Made by a program: the position numbers and the translations under genes
Part shown: in pieces, positions 44,435 to 53,227 of the stretch
Layout of the letters: every line of letters starts with the position of its first letter
Numbering within the stretch: the first letter of the stretch is position 1
Source of the DNA: Rhizobium sp. Root1203
Lineage (GTDB): Bacteria > Pseudomonadota > Alphaproteobacteria > Rhizobiales > Rhizobiaceae
Direction of reading: 5' to 3'
DNA length: 64,000 nt
Assembly: GCF_001424945.1 (NCBI RefSeq)
Contig: NZ_LMCW01000023.1
Coordinates: forward strand, 7,501 to 71,500
The notes under the pieces: model-generated
What the model saw: the letters and a program-made list of their open reading frames with translations, nothing else
What the model was told of the DNA's origin: nothing
Databases searched by the model: none

Positions 44435-45712
44435 TCAGACCGACTTCCCGCCCTTTATGACCCGCTTGACAGGAGGTTTTCCGGAGCGGGCGTGCTCCTG
44501 CACGAAGTTGACGATGCGGGGAGCAATTTCACGACGGAACCGCGAGCCGTTGAAAACGCCGTAGTGTCCGACGTCGGGCTGAAGGTAGTGCATGCGCATG
44601 GTCTCGGGGATATTCACGCAGATCGTCTGCGCCGCCTTCGTCTGACCGACACCGGAGATATCGTCATTCTCACCCTCGACCGTCAGCAGCGCGACATTGC
44701 GGATGGCAGCCGGATCGACGCGGTTGCCACGATGCATGAGTTCGCCCTTGGGAAGGGAATGCTTGATGAATACCTGGTCCACGGTCTGCAGATAGAATTC
44801 GGCCGTGAGATCCATAACGGCGAGATACTCATCGTAAAAATCGCGGTGCTTTTCGGCCGGCTCACCGTCGTTCTTCACCAGATGCATGAAAAACTCTTTA
44901 TGCGCGATGACGTGCCTGTCGAGGTTCATCGACATGAAACCGGAAAGTTGCAGGAAGCCGGGATAGACGGGGCGCATGAAGCCCGGCTGTGGCCACGGCA
45001 CGTTCATGATAACGTTATCGGCGAACCATTGCAGCGGCTTGTCCTTGGCAAGCTGGTTGACGGCGGTGGGATTGATGCGCGTATCGATCGGTCCGCCCAT
45101 CAAGGTCATCGATGCCGGCGACAGCGGATCATTGGCCGCTTCCATAACTGCGGCGGCTGCCAGAACAGGCACGGAGGGCTGACAGACGGCGACGACATGC
45201 GTGTCGGGTCCGAGGAAGTGCAGCATTTCGATGATGTAATCAACATAATCATCGAAATCGAAGGTGCCTTCGGTCATCGGCACCATTCGGGCGTCGATCC
45301 AGTCGGTGATGTAGATGTCGGCACTCGGCAGAAGCGCCTCGACGGTGCCTCGCAGGAGCGTCGCATAGTGACCGGACATCGGCGCAACGATCAGAATTCG
45401 AGGATCGGACCCATGACCGCCTGGAACGCCGCGGGCAAAATGCAGCAGATTGCAGAATGGCCGAGACCAAACGACCTCTTCCCGCACGGCAATCTTTCTA
45501 TCACCGATGACGGTCTCGTTCAAACCGAAGGACGGCTTTCCGTAGCGGCGCGTCGTCCGTTCGAACATCTCCAGACTAGCGGCCATCGTGCGGCCCCAGG
45601 GTGTCTGCGATATTGGATTGAGCGGGTTCGCATAGGCCAAGCGCATAATATCAGCGATGGCCCGGTAGGGTGCCATTGCAGCATGGTTCAATTCATAAAG
45701 TTGATAAAACAT
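44435..45712 (-). CDS. phaZ: intracellular polyhydroxyalkanoate depolymerase (Cys nucleophile)
   Basis: A 425-residue alpha/beta hydrolase that mobilises intracellular PHB granules. The nucleophile elbow reads VVAVCQPSVPV with Cys177 instead of Ser, as in Ralstonia eutropha PhaZa1, where Cys183, Asp355 and His388 were reported as the triad. The Asp is expected in EGENDDISGVGQ and the His in QPDVGHYGVFNG. The start at 45712 (MFYQLYELNH) has AAAGGTGG upstream and removes 18 unsupported residues. No signal peptide, consistent with intracellular action. No other pha genes are in the window. Confidence 0.92.
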   Translation of the reverse strand: MFYQLYELNHAAMAPYRAIADIMRLAYANPLNPISQTPWGRTMAASLEMFERTTRRYGKPSFGLNETVIGDRKIAVREEVVWSRPFCNLLHFARGVPGGHGSDPRILIVAPMSGHYATLLRGTVEALLPSADIYITDWIDARMVPMTEGTFDFDDYVDYIIEMLHFLGPDTHVVAVCQPSVPVLAAAAVMEAANDPLSPASMTLMGGPIDTRINPTAVNQLAKDKPLQWFADNVIMNVPWPQPGFMRPVYPGFLQLSGFMSMNLDRHVIAHKEFFMHLVKNDGEPAEKHRDFYDEYLAVMDLTAEFYLQTVDQVFIKHSLPKGELMHRGNRVDPAAIRNVALLTVEGENDDISGVGQTKAAQTICVNIPETMRMHYLQPDVGHYGVFNGSRFRREIAPRIVNFVQEHARSGKPPVKRVIKGGKSV

Positions 45713-45840
45713 GAGATGCGCCACCTTTCTCTGATCTGGAAGCTGAGCCGATTGAAGTCCCGGCATCTTTCCAACGACGTGCTAGCATCTCAACGCAGAC
45801 TAACAGGTTTTTGTTGCGCGGCAACATGGCCATTTGCGGC

Positions 45841-45875
45841 GCAAAAAGAAATGCCGGGGATGTGATCCCCGGCAT
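45841..45875 (-). terminator. terminator of the FAH-family gene
   Basis: A perfect 12-bp stem (AATGCCGGGGAT 45849-45860 with ATCCCCGGCATT 45864-45875, 3-base loop) is followed on the minus strand by TTTCTTTTTG. Confidence 0.92.
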
Positions 45876-45915
45876 TAGCGTGCGCCTTTATTGCTTAACG
45901 TTCGGCAAAAAGATC

Positions 45916-46758
45916 CTAGCGATCGGCCAGAAATGTCTGCTTCTGGCTGCCGAGGCCTTCGATACCGAGTTCGACGACATCGCCGGCCTTGAGAAAACGC
46001 TGCGGCGTCATTCCCATACCGACCCCCGGAGGCGTCCCCGTTGAGATGACATCTCCCGGATGGAGCGACATAAACTGGCTGAGATAGGAAACGACGAAGG
46101 CCACGCCATAGACCATTGTCCTCGACGAGCCGTTCTGCATGGTCTCGCCGTTGACCTTAAGCCACATGCCAAGGTTCTGGGGATCGTCGATCTCATCCTT
46201 CGTGACCAGCCACGGGCCGATCGGGCCAAATGTGTCGCATGACTTGCCCTTGGTCCACTGTCCGGACCGCTCGGTCTGGAACGCCCGCTCGGATACGTCG
46301 TGGGAGACGCAATATCCGGCGACGTAGTCGAGCGCGTCCGCCTCGCTGACATATTTCGCCGTCTTGCCGATGACGACGCCGAGTTCCACTTCCCAGTCTG
46401 TCTTTTCAGAGCCGCGCGGAATCAGAACATCGTCGTTCGGCCCCACGATGGCCGAGGTGGCCTTCATGAAGATCACGGGCTCCGGCGGTACGGTTGCGCC
46501 CGTTTCGGCAGCGTGGTCAGAAAAATTGAGGCCGATGCAGATGAACTTGCCCGTTCCAGCAACACAAGCGCCGATGCGGCTCGGTGCGAGTTCCGGCAAG
46601 CTACCCGGATCCAGCGCCTGGATCCTTGCAAGTCCCTCCGGAGAAATCGCCTCACCGCCGATATCGGACAAATGGGCCGACAGATCGCGGATCTTGCCGG
46701 CTTGATCGAGCAAGGCCGGCTTTTCGCGGCCCGGCTCCCCAATACGCATGAGCTTCAT
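45916..46758 (-). CDS. fumarylacetoacetate hydrolase family protein
   Basis: A 280-residue FAH-fold enzyme. GLNFSDHAAE, the metal-binding Glu pair in DWEVELGVVIG, YCVSHDVSER and ISTGTPPGVGMG are the family marks. Members cleave C-C bonds of acylpyruvates or act as ureidoglycolate lyase-like or sugar-acid enzymes; sequence does not decide. The start follows GAGGAG. It stands alone, with a terminator behind it. Confidence 0.85.
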   Translation of the reverse strand: MKLMRIGEPGREKPALLDQAGKIRDLSAHLSDIGGEAISPEGLARIQALDPGSLPELAPSRIGACVAGTGKFICIGLNFSDHAAETGATVPPEPVIFMKATSAIVGPNDDVLIPRGSEKTDWEVELGVVIGKTAKYVSEADALDYVAGYCVSHDVSERAFQTERSGQWTKGKSCDTFGPIGPWLVTKDEIDDPQNLGMWLKVNGETMQNGSSRTMVYGVAFVVSYLSQFMSLHPGDVISTGTPPGVGMGMTPQRFLKAGDVVELGIEGLGSQKQTFLADR

Positions 46759-47112
46759 CGAATTTTCTCCTCAGCCTGGTTGCACTTTTTGTCACCTATG
46801 AACGAAATATTCAGGGGTGTCATTACGGCTTTTGGCACAAGCGGTACTGGTTTTCAGAAAACGAACCTTGCTCCGCAAAAAGGACCGGCCGTCCCGTCAA
46901 GCCGGAATTCAACCCTGTCACGCACTGGCTTGCCAACCGCGTCTATTGAAGCCTAAGACTATGACGCAGAGAAGGTGTGCCATGCCCATTCCACCCGCAC
47001 CGTACACACGACATGCGCAATCAGGTGTCTGGTCGTTGCGTATCATCTGAAGCGTTTCGCATTTCGCGAAGACCTCGACATCACCTGGAATCCCCAACAC
47101 CCCGGAAGACCC
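46759..47112. other. 354-bp divergent intergenic region, no gene found
   Basis: It separates the FAH-family gene from the divergent nitroreductase and should hold both promoters. Short frames exist on both strands but have no family resemblance or good ribosome-binding sites. A weak inverted element TTCGCATTTCGCGAA lies near 47055-47069. I see no RNA gene. Confidence 0.5.
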
Positions 47113-47706
47113 ATGACAAAGAGCAACAGCCGCGAATCCCAATTCTCGATCGATCCGATATTTCTGGATCGCTGGTCACCTCGCGCCTTCACAGGCGAAG
47201 TAATCTCGGAATCAGACTTGCTGACAATACTGGACGCCGCCCACTGGGCGCCTTCAGCGTCAAACCAGCAGCCCTGGCGCTTCATCTACGCGCTCCAGGG
47301 GGCTGCCGACTGGGACAAATTCGTGGGCCTGCTGGTCGAATCCAACCAGGAGTGGGCAAAGAACGCCTCTGCCCTGATCTTCGTGGTCTCGCGGGATTTC
47401 AACGGCGACTTTTCCGAAGGGCGCAAGAGCTATACGCATTCGTTCGACGCTGGAGCGGCCTGGGGACATCTTGCCATGCAGGCCAAGCTCTCCGGCTTCT
47501 ACGCGCATGGCATGGGTGGGATCAAGCACGATCAAATCCGGGAGACCTTCGCCATACCCGAGGGATATCGTGTCGAAGCCGGTGTCGCGGTCGGCCGCCT
47601 GGCGGACAAGAGCGTCCTTCCCGAGCGCTACCGGGAACGTGAGTTTCCGAGCCAGCGCAAGCCACTGTCCGACGTCGCCTTTAAAGGCAAATTTATCGCC
47701 AACTAG
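47113..47706 (+). CDS. nitroreductase family protein
   Basis: A 197-residue flavoprotein of the NfsA/NfnB fold. The FMN-binding RWSPRAF segment at the N-terminus, AAHWAPSASNQQPWRFIYA, and the C-terminal GIKHDQIRETFAIPEGYRVEAGVAVG are typical. The start at 47113 follows GGAAGA; longer upstream frames are unsupported. Substrate unknown. It is the only plus-strand gene in a 15-kb minus-strand block. Confidence 0.88.
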   Translation: MTKSNSRESQFSIDPIFLDRWSPRAFTGEVISESDLLTILDAAHWAPSASNQQPWRFIYALQGAADWDKFVGLLVESNQEWAKNASALIFVVSRDFNGDFSEGRKSYTHSFDAGAAWGHLAMQAKLSGFYAHGMGGIKHDQIRETFAIPEGYRVEAGVAVGRLADKSVLPERYREREFPSQRKPLSDVAFKGKFIAN

Positions 47707-47724
47707 GCTTTCAGCGTCCAGATT

Positions 47725-47748
47725 CCCGCAAGGTCTTCGGCCTGCGGG
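47725..47748. terminator. possible hairpin between nitroreductase and gyrB
   Basis: CCCGC (47725-47729) and GCGGG (47744-47748) with an inner AGG/CCT extension form a hairpin between two convergent genes. There is no clear T-tract, so terminator function is only suggested by position. Confidence 0.35.
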
Positions 47749-47769
47749 GATCCGGGAATGCGTGATGCT

Positions 47770-50205
47770 TCAAATGTCAAGGTTCGCAACATTCAGTGCA
47801 TTGTCCTGAATGAACTCACGCCGCGGCTCGACTTCATCGCCCATAAGGCGCGCGAACAAGCCATCGGCATCCGTGGCATCCGGAACCTTTACCTGCAACA
47901 GCGACCTGACGTTCGGATCGAGCGTCGTTTCCCAAAGCTGTTCGGCGTTCATCTCGCCGAGGCCCTTGTACCGCTGCATCGTCAAGCCCTTGCGGCCACT
48001 TGCAAAGATCGCATCGAGAAGCGCCCTGGCTCCAGAGATTTCCAGTGCGCCCTCACGCCGGGTCAACGACGGCGGCGTCTGATAGATTTCCTTCAGGCGC
48101 AATGACAGTTGATCGATAAGGCGAGCATCCTGGGATCCGATCAGGGCCATGTCGAGCACCACAACTTCCTTGACGCCTCGAACCATGCGCTCAAGGCGAA
48201 GACCGCCCTCGCTTGTCAGGCTACCTTCCCAGCCGCGTTCCGTTTCCTCCGCGATGATATCCAAACGCCTTGCGACTTCGCCGACCAATTGTTCGGCGCG
48301 CGTACGATCGCTGATGGCTTCGGCATTCAAAGCACCGGCAATTGCCGCCTGCTCGACAGCGGAACGATTGTAGCGAGAATGCAGATTGTCGAGGAGCGCA
48401 CGAAGTCGCAATGCGTCGACAATCACCTCACGCAGATCCTGGCCGACGCGCACTTCACCCGTGCCGAGCGTCAGCGCAGCGTCATCGAGACCCTGGCTGA
48501 TCAGATACTCTTCAAGCGCTTTTTCGTCCTTCAGGTACTGGATCGATTTGCCGCGCGACACCTTGTAGAGCGGCGGCTGGGCGATATAGAGGTGGCCGCG
48601 CTCGATCAGTTCGGGCATCTGCCGGAAGAAGAACGTCAGCAGCAGCGTGCGAATGTGGGCGCCGTCGACATCGGCGTCCGTCATGATGATAATCTTGTGG
48701 TAGCGCAGCTTATCGGCATTGAACTCGTCTTTGCCGATGCCCGTACCGAGGGCCGTGATCAGCGTGCCGATTTCCTGGCTCGACAGCATCTTATCGAAGC
48801 GCGCGCGCTCGACGTTGAGGATTTTGCCGCGCAGCGGCAGAATCGCCTGGTTTTCGCGCGAACGCCCCTGCTTGGCCGAACCGCCCGCCGAATCGCCCTC
48901 GACGAGGAAGACTTCGGACTTGGACGGGTCGCGCTCCGAGCAGTCGGCGAGCTTGCCCGGAAGCGAAGCGATGTCGAGAGCGCCCTTCCGGCGTGTCAGC
49001 TCGCGCGCCTTGCGCGCGGCTTCGCGGGCAGCGGCAGCTTCGACCACCTTGCCCACCAATACCTTGGCTTCGGTCGGATGTTCTTCCAGCCAGGTGCTGA
49101 GCGCCTCGCTGACGAGATTTTCCACGACCGGGCGAACCTCGGAAGAAACCAGCTTGTCCTTCGTCTGCGAGGAGAACTTCGGATCAGGCACCTTAACGGA
49201 AAGCACGGCCGTCAGGCCTTCGCGGCAGTCGTCGCCGGTCAGCGAGACTTTTTCCCTCTTGGTAATCCCCGAGGTATCCGCATAGGAGGTGATCTGGCGC
49301 GTCAGGGCCGCGCGGAAGCCCGCCATATGCGTGCCCCCGTCGCGCTGAGGAATGTTGTTGGTGAAGCACAGCACATTCTCGTGATAGCTGTCGTTCCACC
49401 ACATCGCCACCTCGACGGTGATGCCGTCCTTCTCTCCGTGGATGGCGACGGGCTTGTCGACAAGCGGCTTCTTGGCACGATCGAGGTAGGACACAAAGGC
49501 TTCCAACCCGCCGTCGTAGAGCAGCTCTTCCTGTCTTACGTCCGAATGCCTCTTGTCGGTCAACACGATCCGCACACCCGAGTTCAGGAAGGCGAGTTCG
49601 CGCAAGCGATGCTCCAGCGTTCCGAAGTCGAACTCAATCATCGTGAAGGTGCCGGAGCTTGGCATGAAGCTCACTTCCGTGCCGGTTTCTCCCCCGGAAT
49701 CGCCGATCACCTTCAGAGGTGCATCCGCCACGCCGTGGGTAAAGCTCATCTCATGGATCTTGCCCTGACGCCGGATTTTGAGCTTCAGCCAGACGGACAG
49801 CGCATTGACGACCGAAACGCCGACGCCGTGCAGACCGCCCGATACTTTGTAGGAGTTCTGGTCGAACTTACCGCCGGCATGGAGCTGGGTCATGATCACT
49901 TCGGCTGCCGAAACGCCTTCGCCGGTATGAATATCGGTGGGAATGCCGCGGCCGTTGTCAGTCACCGTTACCGAACCATCCGGGTTCAGCGTGACGGTAA
50001 CGATATCGGCGTGGCCGGCGAGTGCTTCGTCGATGGCGTTGTCGACCACTTCGTAGACCATGTGATGAAGGCCGGAGCCATCGTCGGTATCGCCGATATA
50101 CATGCCCGGGCGTTTACGCACGGCATCGAGGCCTTTCAGAACCTTGATGGAGTCTGCGCCATATTCGGTACTAACGCCGTTTTCCGTCGCGGGTGTATCG
50201 GTCAT
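47770..50205 (-). CDS. gyrB: DNA gyrase subunit B
   Basis: An 811-residue GyrB. The GHKL ATPase (VVDNAIDEALAG, DNGRGIPTDIH, GGLHGVGVSVVNAL), the TOPRIM metal site (LVEGDSAGGSAKQGR, DADVDGAHIRTLLLT) and QRYKGLGEMNAEQLWETT near the C-terminus are complete. I chose the ATG at 50205 (MTDTPATENG), the usual rhizobial start. It lies about 8 kb from the proposed origin, within the leftward block. Confidence 0.97.
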   Translation of the reverse strand: MTDTPATENGVSTEYGADSIKVLKGLDAVRKRPGMYIGDTDDGSGLHHMVYEVVDNAIDEALAGHADIVTVTLNPDGSVTVTDNGRGIPTDIHTGEGVSAAEVIMTQLHAGGKFDQNSYKVSGGLHGVGVSVVNALSVWLKLKIRRQGKIHEMSFTHGVADAPLKVIGDSGGETGTEVSFMPSSGTFTMIEFDFGTLEHRLRELAFLNSGVRIVLTDKRHSDVRQEELLYDGGLEAFVSYLDRAKKPLVDKPVAIHGEKDGITVEVAMWWNDSYHENVLCFTNNIPQRDGGTHMAGFRAALTRQITSYADTSGITKREKVSLTGDDCREGLTAVLSVKVPDPKFSSQTKDKLVSSEVRPVVENLVSEALSTWLEEHPTEAKVLVGKVVEAAAAREAARKARELTRRKGALDIASLPGKLADCSERDPSKSEVFLVEGDSAGGSAKQGRSRENQAILPLRGKILNVERARFDKMLSSQEIGTLITALGTGIGKDEFNADKLRYHKIIIMTDADVDGAHIRTLLLTFFFRQMPELIERGHLYIAQPPLYKVSRGKSIQYLKDEKALEEYLISQGLDDAALTLGTGEVRVGQDLREVIVDALRLRALLDNLHSRYNRSAVEQAAIAGALNAEAISDRTRAEQLVGEVARRLDIIAEETERGWEGSLTSEGGLRLERMVRGVKEVVVLDMALIGSQDARLIDQLSLRLKEIYQTPPSLTRREGALEISGARALLDAIFASGRKGLTMQRYKGLGEMNAEQLWETTLDPNVRSLLQVKVPDATDADGLFARLMGDEVEPRREFIQDNALNVANLDI

Positions 50206-50338
50206 ATTGTCGAGAATTTCCCTGTTGTCAGAGCCATGGCGAGCCTTGCGAATCACCGGCTATATTCACCTCAGAATATAGGATTTTTAGTCAGAGTTCC
50301 CAATGCCGCCGCCCTCTGCGAGAGCATAAAACAGGGGA

Positions 50339-50716
50339 TTATGACCGTTTTCCGTCCGCTTTGTCGGCGTTTTCCAGAACCTCGGAGAGTTTTGCCAAAG
50401 TGGTCTCGTCCAGATCCCGGATGCACCCCGCCAGACGGTTGGCAAAGGTGGTGTATTCGGCGGCCAAGCCCGACGTATCGATGACAATCCGCGGGTCGGA
50501 AAAGCGCGCGAGAAGGAACAATTCCTCCGCCTCGTCCCAGATGATGTTGAAGTAGCCGGCAATGCGCTGAAGCAGATCGAAGGTCGGCAGTCCCCGTTTG
50601 CCGTGCTCAAGCGCCGAGAGGTAGGCGGGAGAGACGTGGAGTGCGGCCGCCATGTCTTTTTGCGACACACCCTTTCGCTGCCTTAGCCGGCGGATGGCTT
50701 CGCCGAACGGTGTCAT
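50339..50716 (-). CDS. XRE-family helix-turn-helix regulator
   Basis: A 125-residue protein with a Cro/C1-type HTH: LRQRKGVSQKDMAAALHVSPAYLSALEHGKRG (residues ~12-43), then a C-terminal region without recognised domain. The ATG at 50716 overlaps the stop of the Smr gene (ATGA), so it is the last gene of the Tim44-mltA-smr-XRE operon. The target is unknown; gyrB lies downstream and its promoter region is within reach. Confidence 0.87.
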   Translation of the reverse strand: MTPFGEAIRRLRQRKGVSQKDMAAALHVSPAYLSALEHGKRGLPTFDLLQRIAGYFNIIWDEAEELFLLARFSDPRIVIDTSGLAAEYTTFANRLAGCIRDLDETTLAKLSEVLENADKADGKRS

Positions 50717-51285
50717 GACTTGTCGCCGGGCCGGCGCGAGAGCCGGATATACAAGGCTCCCTCCCCGCCATGGTGCTGCGCGGCCGTCTCGTAGGACGAG
50801 ATGAGATAGCGAAATTCCGACTTCGAGAACCACAGGGGGACGGCGCGTTTCAGCGCTCCCTCGCTCCCCAGCGAGCTGCCCTTCCCCGTTATGACGAGAA
50901 CGTGCCGCATGCCGCGCTCATGGGCGCGGAGCAAAAATTCCAGCAGCATGATATGGGCTTCGCTCTGGACGAGTCCATGCAGGTCAATGCGGGCCTCAAG
51001 TGCGAGCCGACCCTTGGCGATCTTGCGTTTGACCGGGCGCTCGAAGGGATGGTGCGTACCGGAAGGCATTTTGGGGGCTGGGGCGCGCACCTGCAGCCCG
51101 CCGTCCTCGTCCCGCTTGATGACGTCATTTTCTTTTTCAACTCCGCCGGCGACGCTTTCGGCTTCGATCAGAAACATGTCGAGTTCGCTCAGCGCATCCT
51201 GCTTCCCAGGCATAGGCCGCGTGCTGCGTGCCACCTTGCCCCAAAGAATTCGCTCGTCGGTGCTGAGCTTCCGGTCCTTGGCCAT
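50713..51285 (-). CDS. Smr domain protein
   Basis: A 190-residue protein with a basic N-terminus and a C-terminal Smr domain: ARIDLHGLVQSEAHIMLLEFL and HVLVITGKGSSLGSEGALKRAVPLW. Small Smr proteins are implicated as nucleases in nucleic-acid processing, including collided-ribosome mRNA cleavage in other bacteria. The ATG at 51285 overlaps the mltA TGA by one base; a TTG one codon upstream is less likely. Confidence 0.88.
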   Translation of the reverse strand: MAKDRKLSTDERILWGKVARSTRPMPGKQDALSELDMFLIEAESVAGGVEKENDVIKRDEDGGLQVRAPAPKMPSGTHHPFERPVKRKIAKGRLALEARIDLHGLVQSEAHIMLLEFLLRAHERGMRHVLVITGKGSSLGSEGALKRAVPLWFSKSEFRYLISSYETAAQHHGGEGALYIRLSRRPGDKS

Positions 51286-52403
51286 CAAGCGAACCTCGCT
51301 GCGGCTTTGATTGGGACCAGAATGACGAAATCGGCATCATGGCGCACCGTGCCCGCCAACTCGCCGGCCTCGTCACCCGAGCCGGTGAATATATCGCCGC
51401 GCGCGGGACCGACGATCGCCGAGCCGGTGTCCAGCGCCAGCATCAGCCGTTGGAACGGCTTTCCTCCATCGAGATGAACGAGATTTTCGGAGCGAATGAA
51501 GAAGGGAAAGCCGAAGGTATGGATCATGCGATCGACCGCGAGTGAGCGACCCGCCATCAGCGGCACTTTCGCCGCGGCGACCGGCCCGGCACGGGCGTCG
51601 CCGAAAGGTACTTCACGAAAGAAGATGTAGGACCTGTTGTGCCACAACACCTCATCGACGCGATCCGGATGTGCGTCCAACCAACGCCGAATGGACTGCA
51701 TCGAGATATCGGCACGATCGATCTCGCCTCGATCGATCAGCAGCTTGCCGATCGCCGAAAACGGATGCCCGGCCTTGGCGGCATAGGTAATGCGACCCAA
51801 TCGGCCGTCCCTGTAGCGCAACCGGGCCGCACCCTGCACATGGACGAAGAAGACATCGACCTTGGATTTCGCCCACGCGATCTCCAGTCCTCGGCCGTTC
51901 AGCGCGCCCCGATCGATATCCCGGCGGTCGGGATAATGGCCGATCCCCTCGGTTCTCTGCAGGCCGAAAACATAACTCGGATCGAGCGACTGAGGACGAT
52001 TGGCGTCGTCCAGATCGATCAGATCCTTGGGACGGCGGTAGAAGGGAAAGCGGTATTCCTGGTCAGGCGTCGCCGCAACTGCAATTTCCGGCTCATAGAA
52101 TGCGGTAACGAAACCCGGATTTCCGTCGGTACGACGGATACGGAACGGTCGACAATGCGTCTCGAAGAATGCGCGTGCGCTAGAGGCAGACACCGGACTG
52201 AAGTCGCGGGCGGCCGTCAGCATGTCATGAAGATCATCGGTGCTCAGCCCGAGTGATCCCGTCCTGTAGGGCTTTGCGTTTTCGAGATGGCATCGGCAAG
52301 CCTCCATCGTTTCAAAAAGGCCGGAGGGATTCTCATCCGTCCAGCCTTCCAACTCATCGAAGCTTATCGCTTGAAGGGCAAAGCCCAGGGTATCGTCACT
52401 CAT
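51285..52403 (-). CDS. mltA: MltA-family lytic murein transglycosylase
   Basis: A 372-residue protein with the MltA barrel (GFVTAFYEPEI, FPFYRRPKDL, WAKSKVDVFFVHVQGAARL, GHPFSAIGKLL) and a C-terminal 3D domain whose Asp residues are in LMLALDTGSAIVGPARGDIFTG. These enzymes cleave peptidoglycan to 1,6-anhydroMurNAc. No signal peptide or lipobox follows the ATG at 52403, unlike Escherichia coli MltA, so the export route is unclear. It overlaps the Tim44-like gene by 8 bases. Confidence 0.9.
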   Translation of the reverse strand: MSDDTLGFALQAISFDELEGWTDENPSGLFETMEACRCHLENAKPYRTGSLGLSTDDLHDMLTAARDFSPVSASSARAFFETHCRPFRIRRTDGNPGFVTAFYEPEIAVAATPDQEYRFPFYRRPKDLIDLDDANRPQSLDPSYVFGLQRTEGIGHYPDRRDIDRGALNGRGLEIAWAKSKVDVFFVHVQGAARLRYRDGRLGRITYAAKAGHPFSAIGKLLIDRGEIDRADISMQSIRRWLDAHPDRVDEVLWHNRSYIFFREVPFGDARAGPVAAAKVPLMAGRSLAVDRMIHTFGFPFFIRSENLVHLDGGKPFQRLMLALDTGSAIVGPARGDIFTGSGDEAGELAGTVRHDADFVILVPIKAAARFA

Positions 52404-53100
52404 GTTCCGATTCGGTAGCCACGAGTTTCCAGTTCGGATCGCGGGAGCGCGTATCGCGGGCAAATGTCCAGAGATCGTTGACCTCCGCCACATTTTCTGC
52501 GTCCCCGTCGACCAGCTTGTCGTCCTTGTCGTAGGTCGCCGAGATCAGCTGGCTGAGAATGCGCACGGTGATCTGCGCTTCGCTGCCCTTTACCTCAACA
52601 TTCTTGATTTCCGCCTTCTCGATGCCGACGAAGGTTGACTTGACCTTCTCGCCCTTGGCCTCGCGATCTGCGATTGCAGCATCGAAGCCATCGTAGACTT
52701 CGCGCGACAGCAGGTTCTTGAGCGTCTTGCGATCGCCGTCGGCAAACGCCATCACGATCATCTCGTAGGCCATACGCGCGCCGTTGACGAACTCCTTCGG
52801 ATTGAACGAGGCATCCGCCTTGTTCATCTCGCGAAGCGAATTGTTCAAAGGCGTGCCGGCGGGAGCAAAGGCATCGATAGCCGCGAAGCGATCTTCTTCC
52901 TCGACTGCAACATCGCGCCGCGGCAGCGTAACCACCTTGCCGGCATCCGGCGTTTCTGGACCAGCGGCATCGCGCGGCGTATAAAGATCGCGCGGGGGCT
53001 TCTCATTCCCCGTTCGACGACCAAGCACGCTGCGAAGCTGAAGAAAAATCAGCACCGCCGCCACGAGAAAAAACAATGTGATGAAGTCGTTTGAACCCAT
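52396..53100 (-). CDS. Tim44/TimA family membrane-anchored adaptor
   Basis: A 234-residue protein with one N-terminal transmembrane helix (FITLFFLVAAVLIFLQL), a charged linker and a C-terminal Tim44-like domain (FVNGARMAYEMIVMAFADGDRKTLKNLLSREVYDGFDAAI ... LWTFARD). Alphaproteobacterial relatives are the bacterial cousins of mitochondrial Tim44; their role is in membrane or protein-complex assembly. The ATG at 53100 is used. First of the operon with mltA, smr and the XRE gene, and divergent from fxsA. Confidence 0.88.
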   Translation of the reverse strand: MGSNDFITLFFLVAAVLIFLQLRSVLGRRTGNEKPPRDLYTPRDAAGPETPDAGKVVTLPRRDVAVEEEDRFAAIDAFAPAGTPLNNSLREMNKADASFNPKEFVNGARMAYEMIVMAFADGDRKTLKNLLSREVYDGFDAAIADREAKGEKVKSTFVGIEKAEIKNVEVKGSEAQITVRILSQLISATYDKDDKLVDGDAENVAEVNDLWTFARDTRSRDPNWKLVATESEHE

Positions 53101-53227
53101 ATCCCGCCGCAACCGCCTTTAACTTCCCTGATTTGTATACCCATATAGTCTGCATAGACAGATGATTCAAATGGGTCAGTGAAAGCGGCCCATGTTAACG
53201 GAGTCCGGTCAACACCGGAAAGATACA

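Noticed and set aside
46817..47050. 77-codon plus-strand frame in the FAH / nitroreductase gap
   Set aside because: No ribosome-binding site, no family resemblance, and basic composition like random translation.
48109..50484. 791-codon plus-strand frame opposite gyrB
   Set aside because: Antisense to GyrB motifs; no family resemblance.
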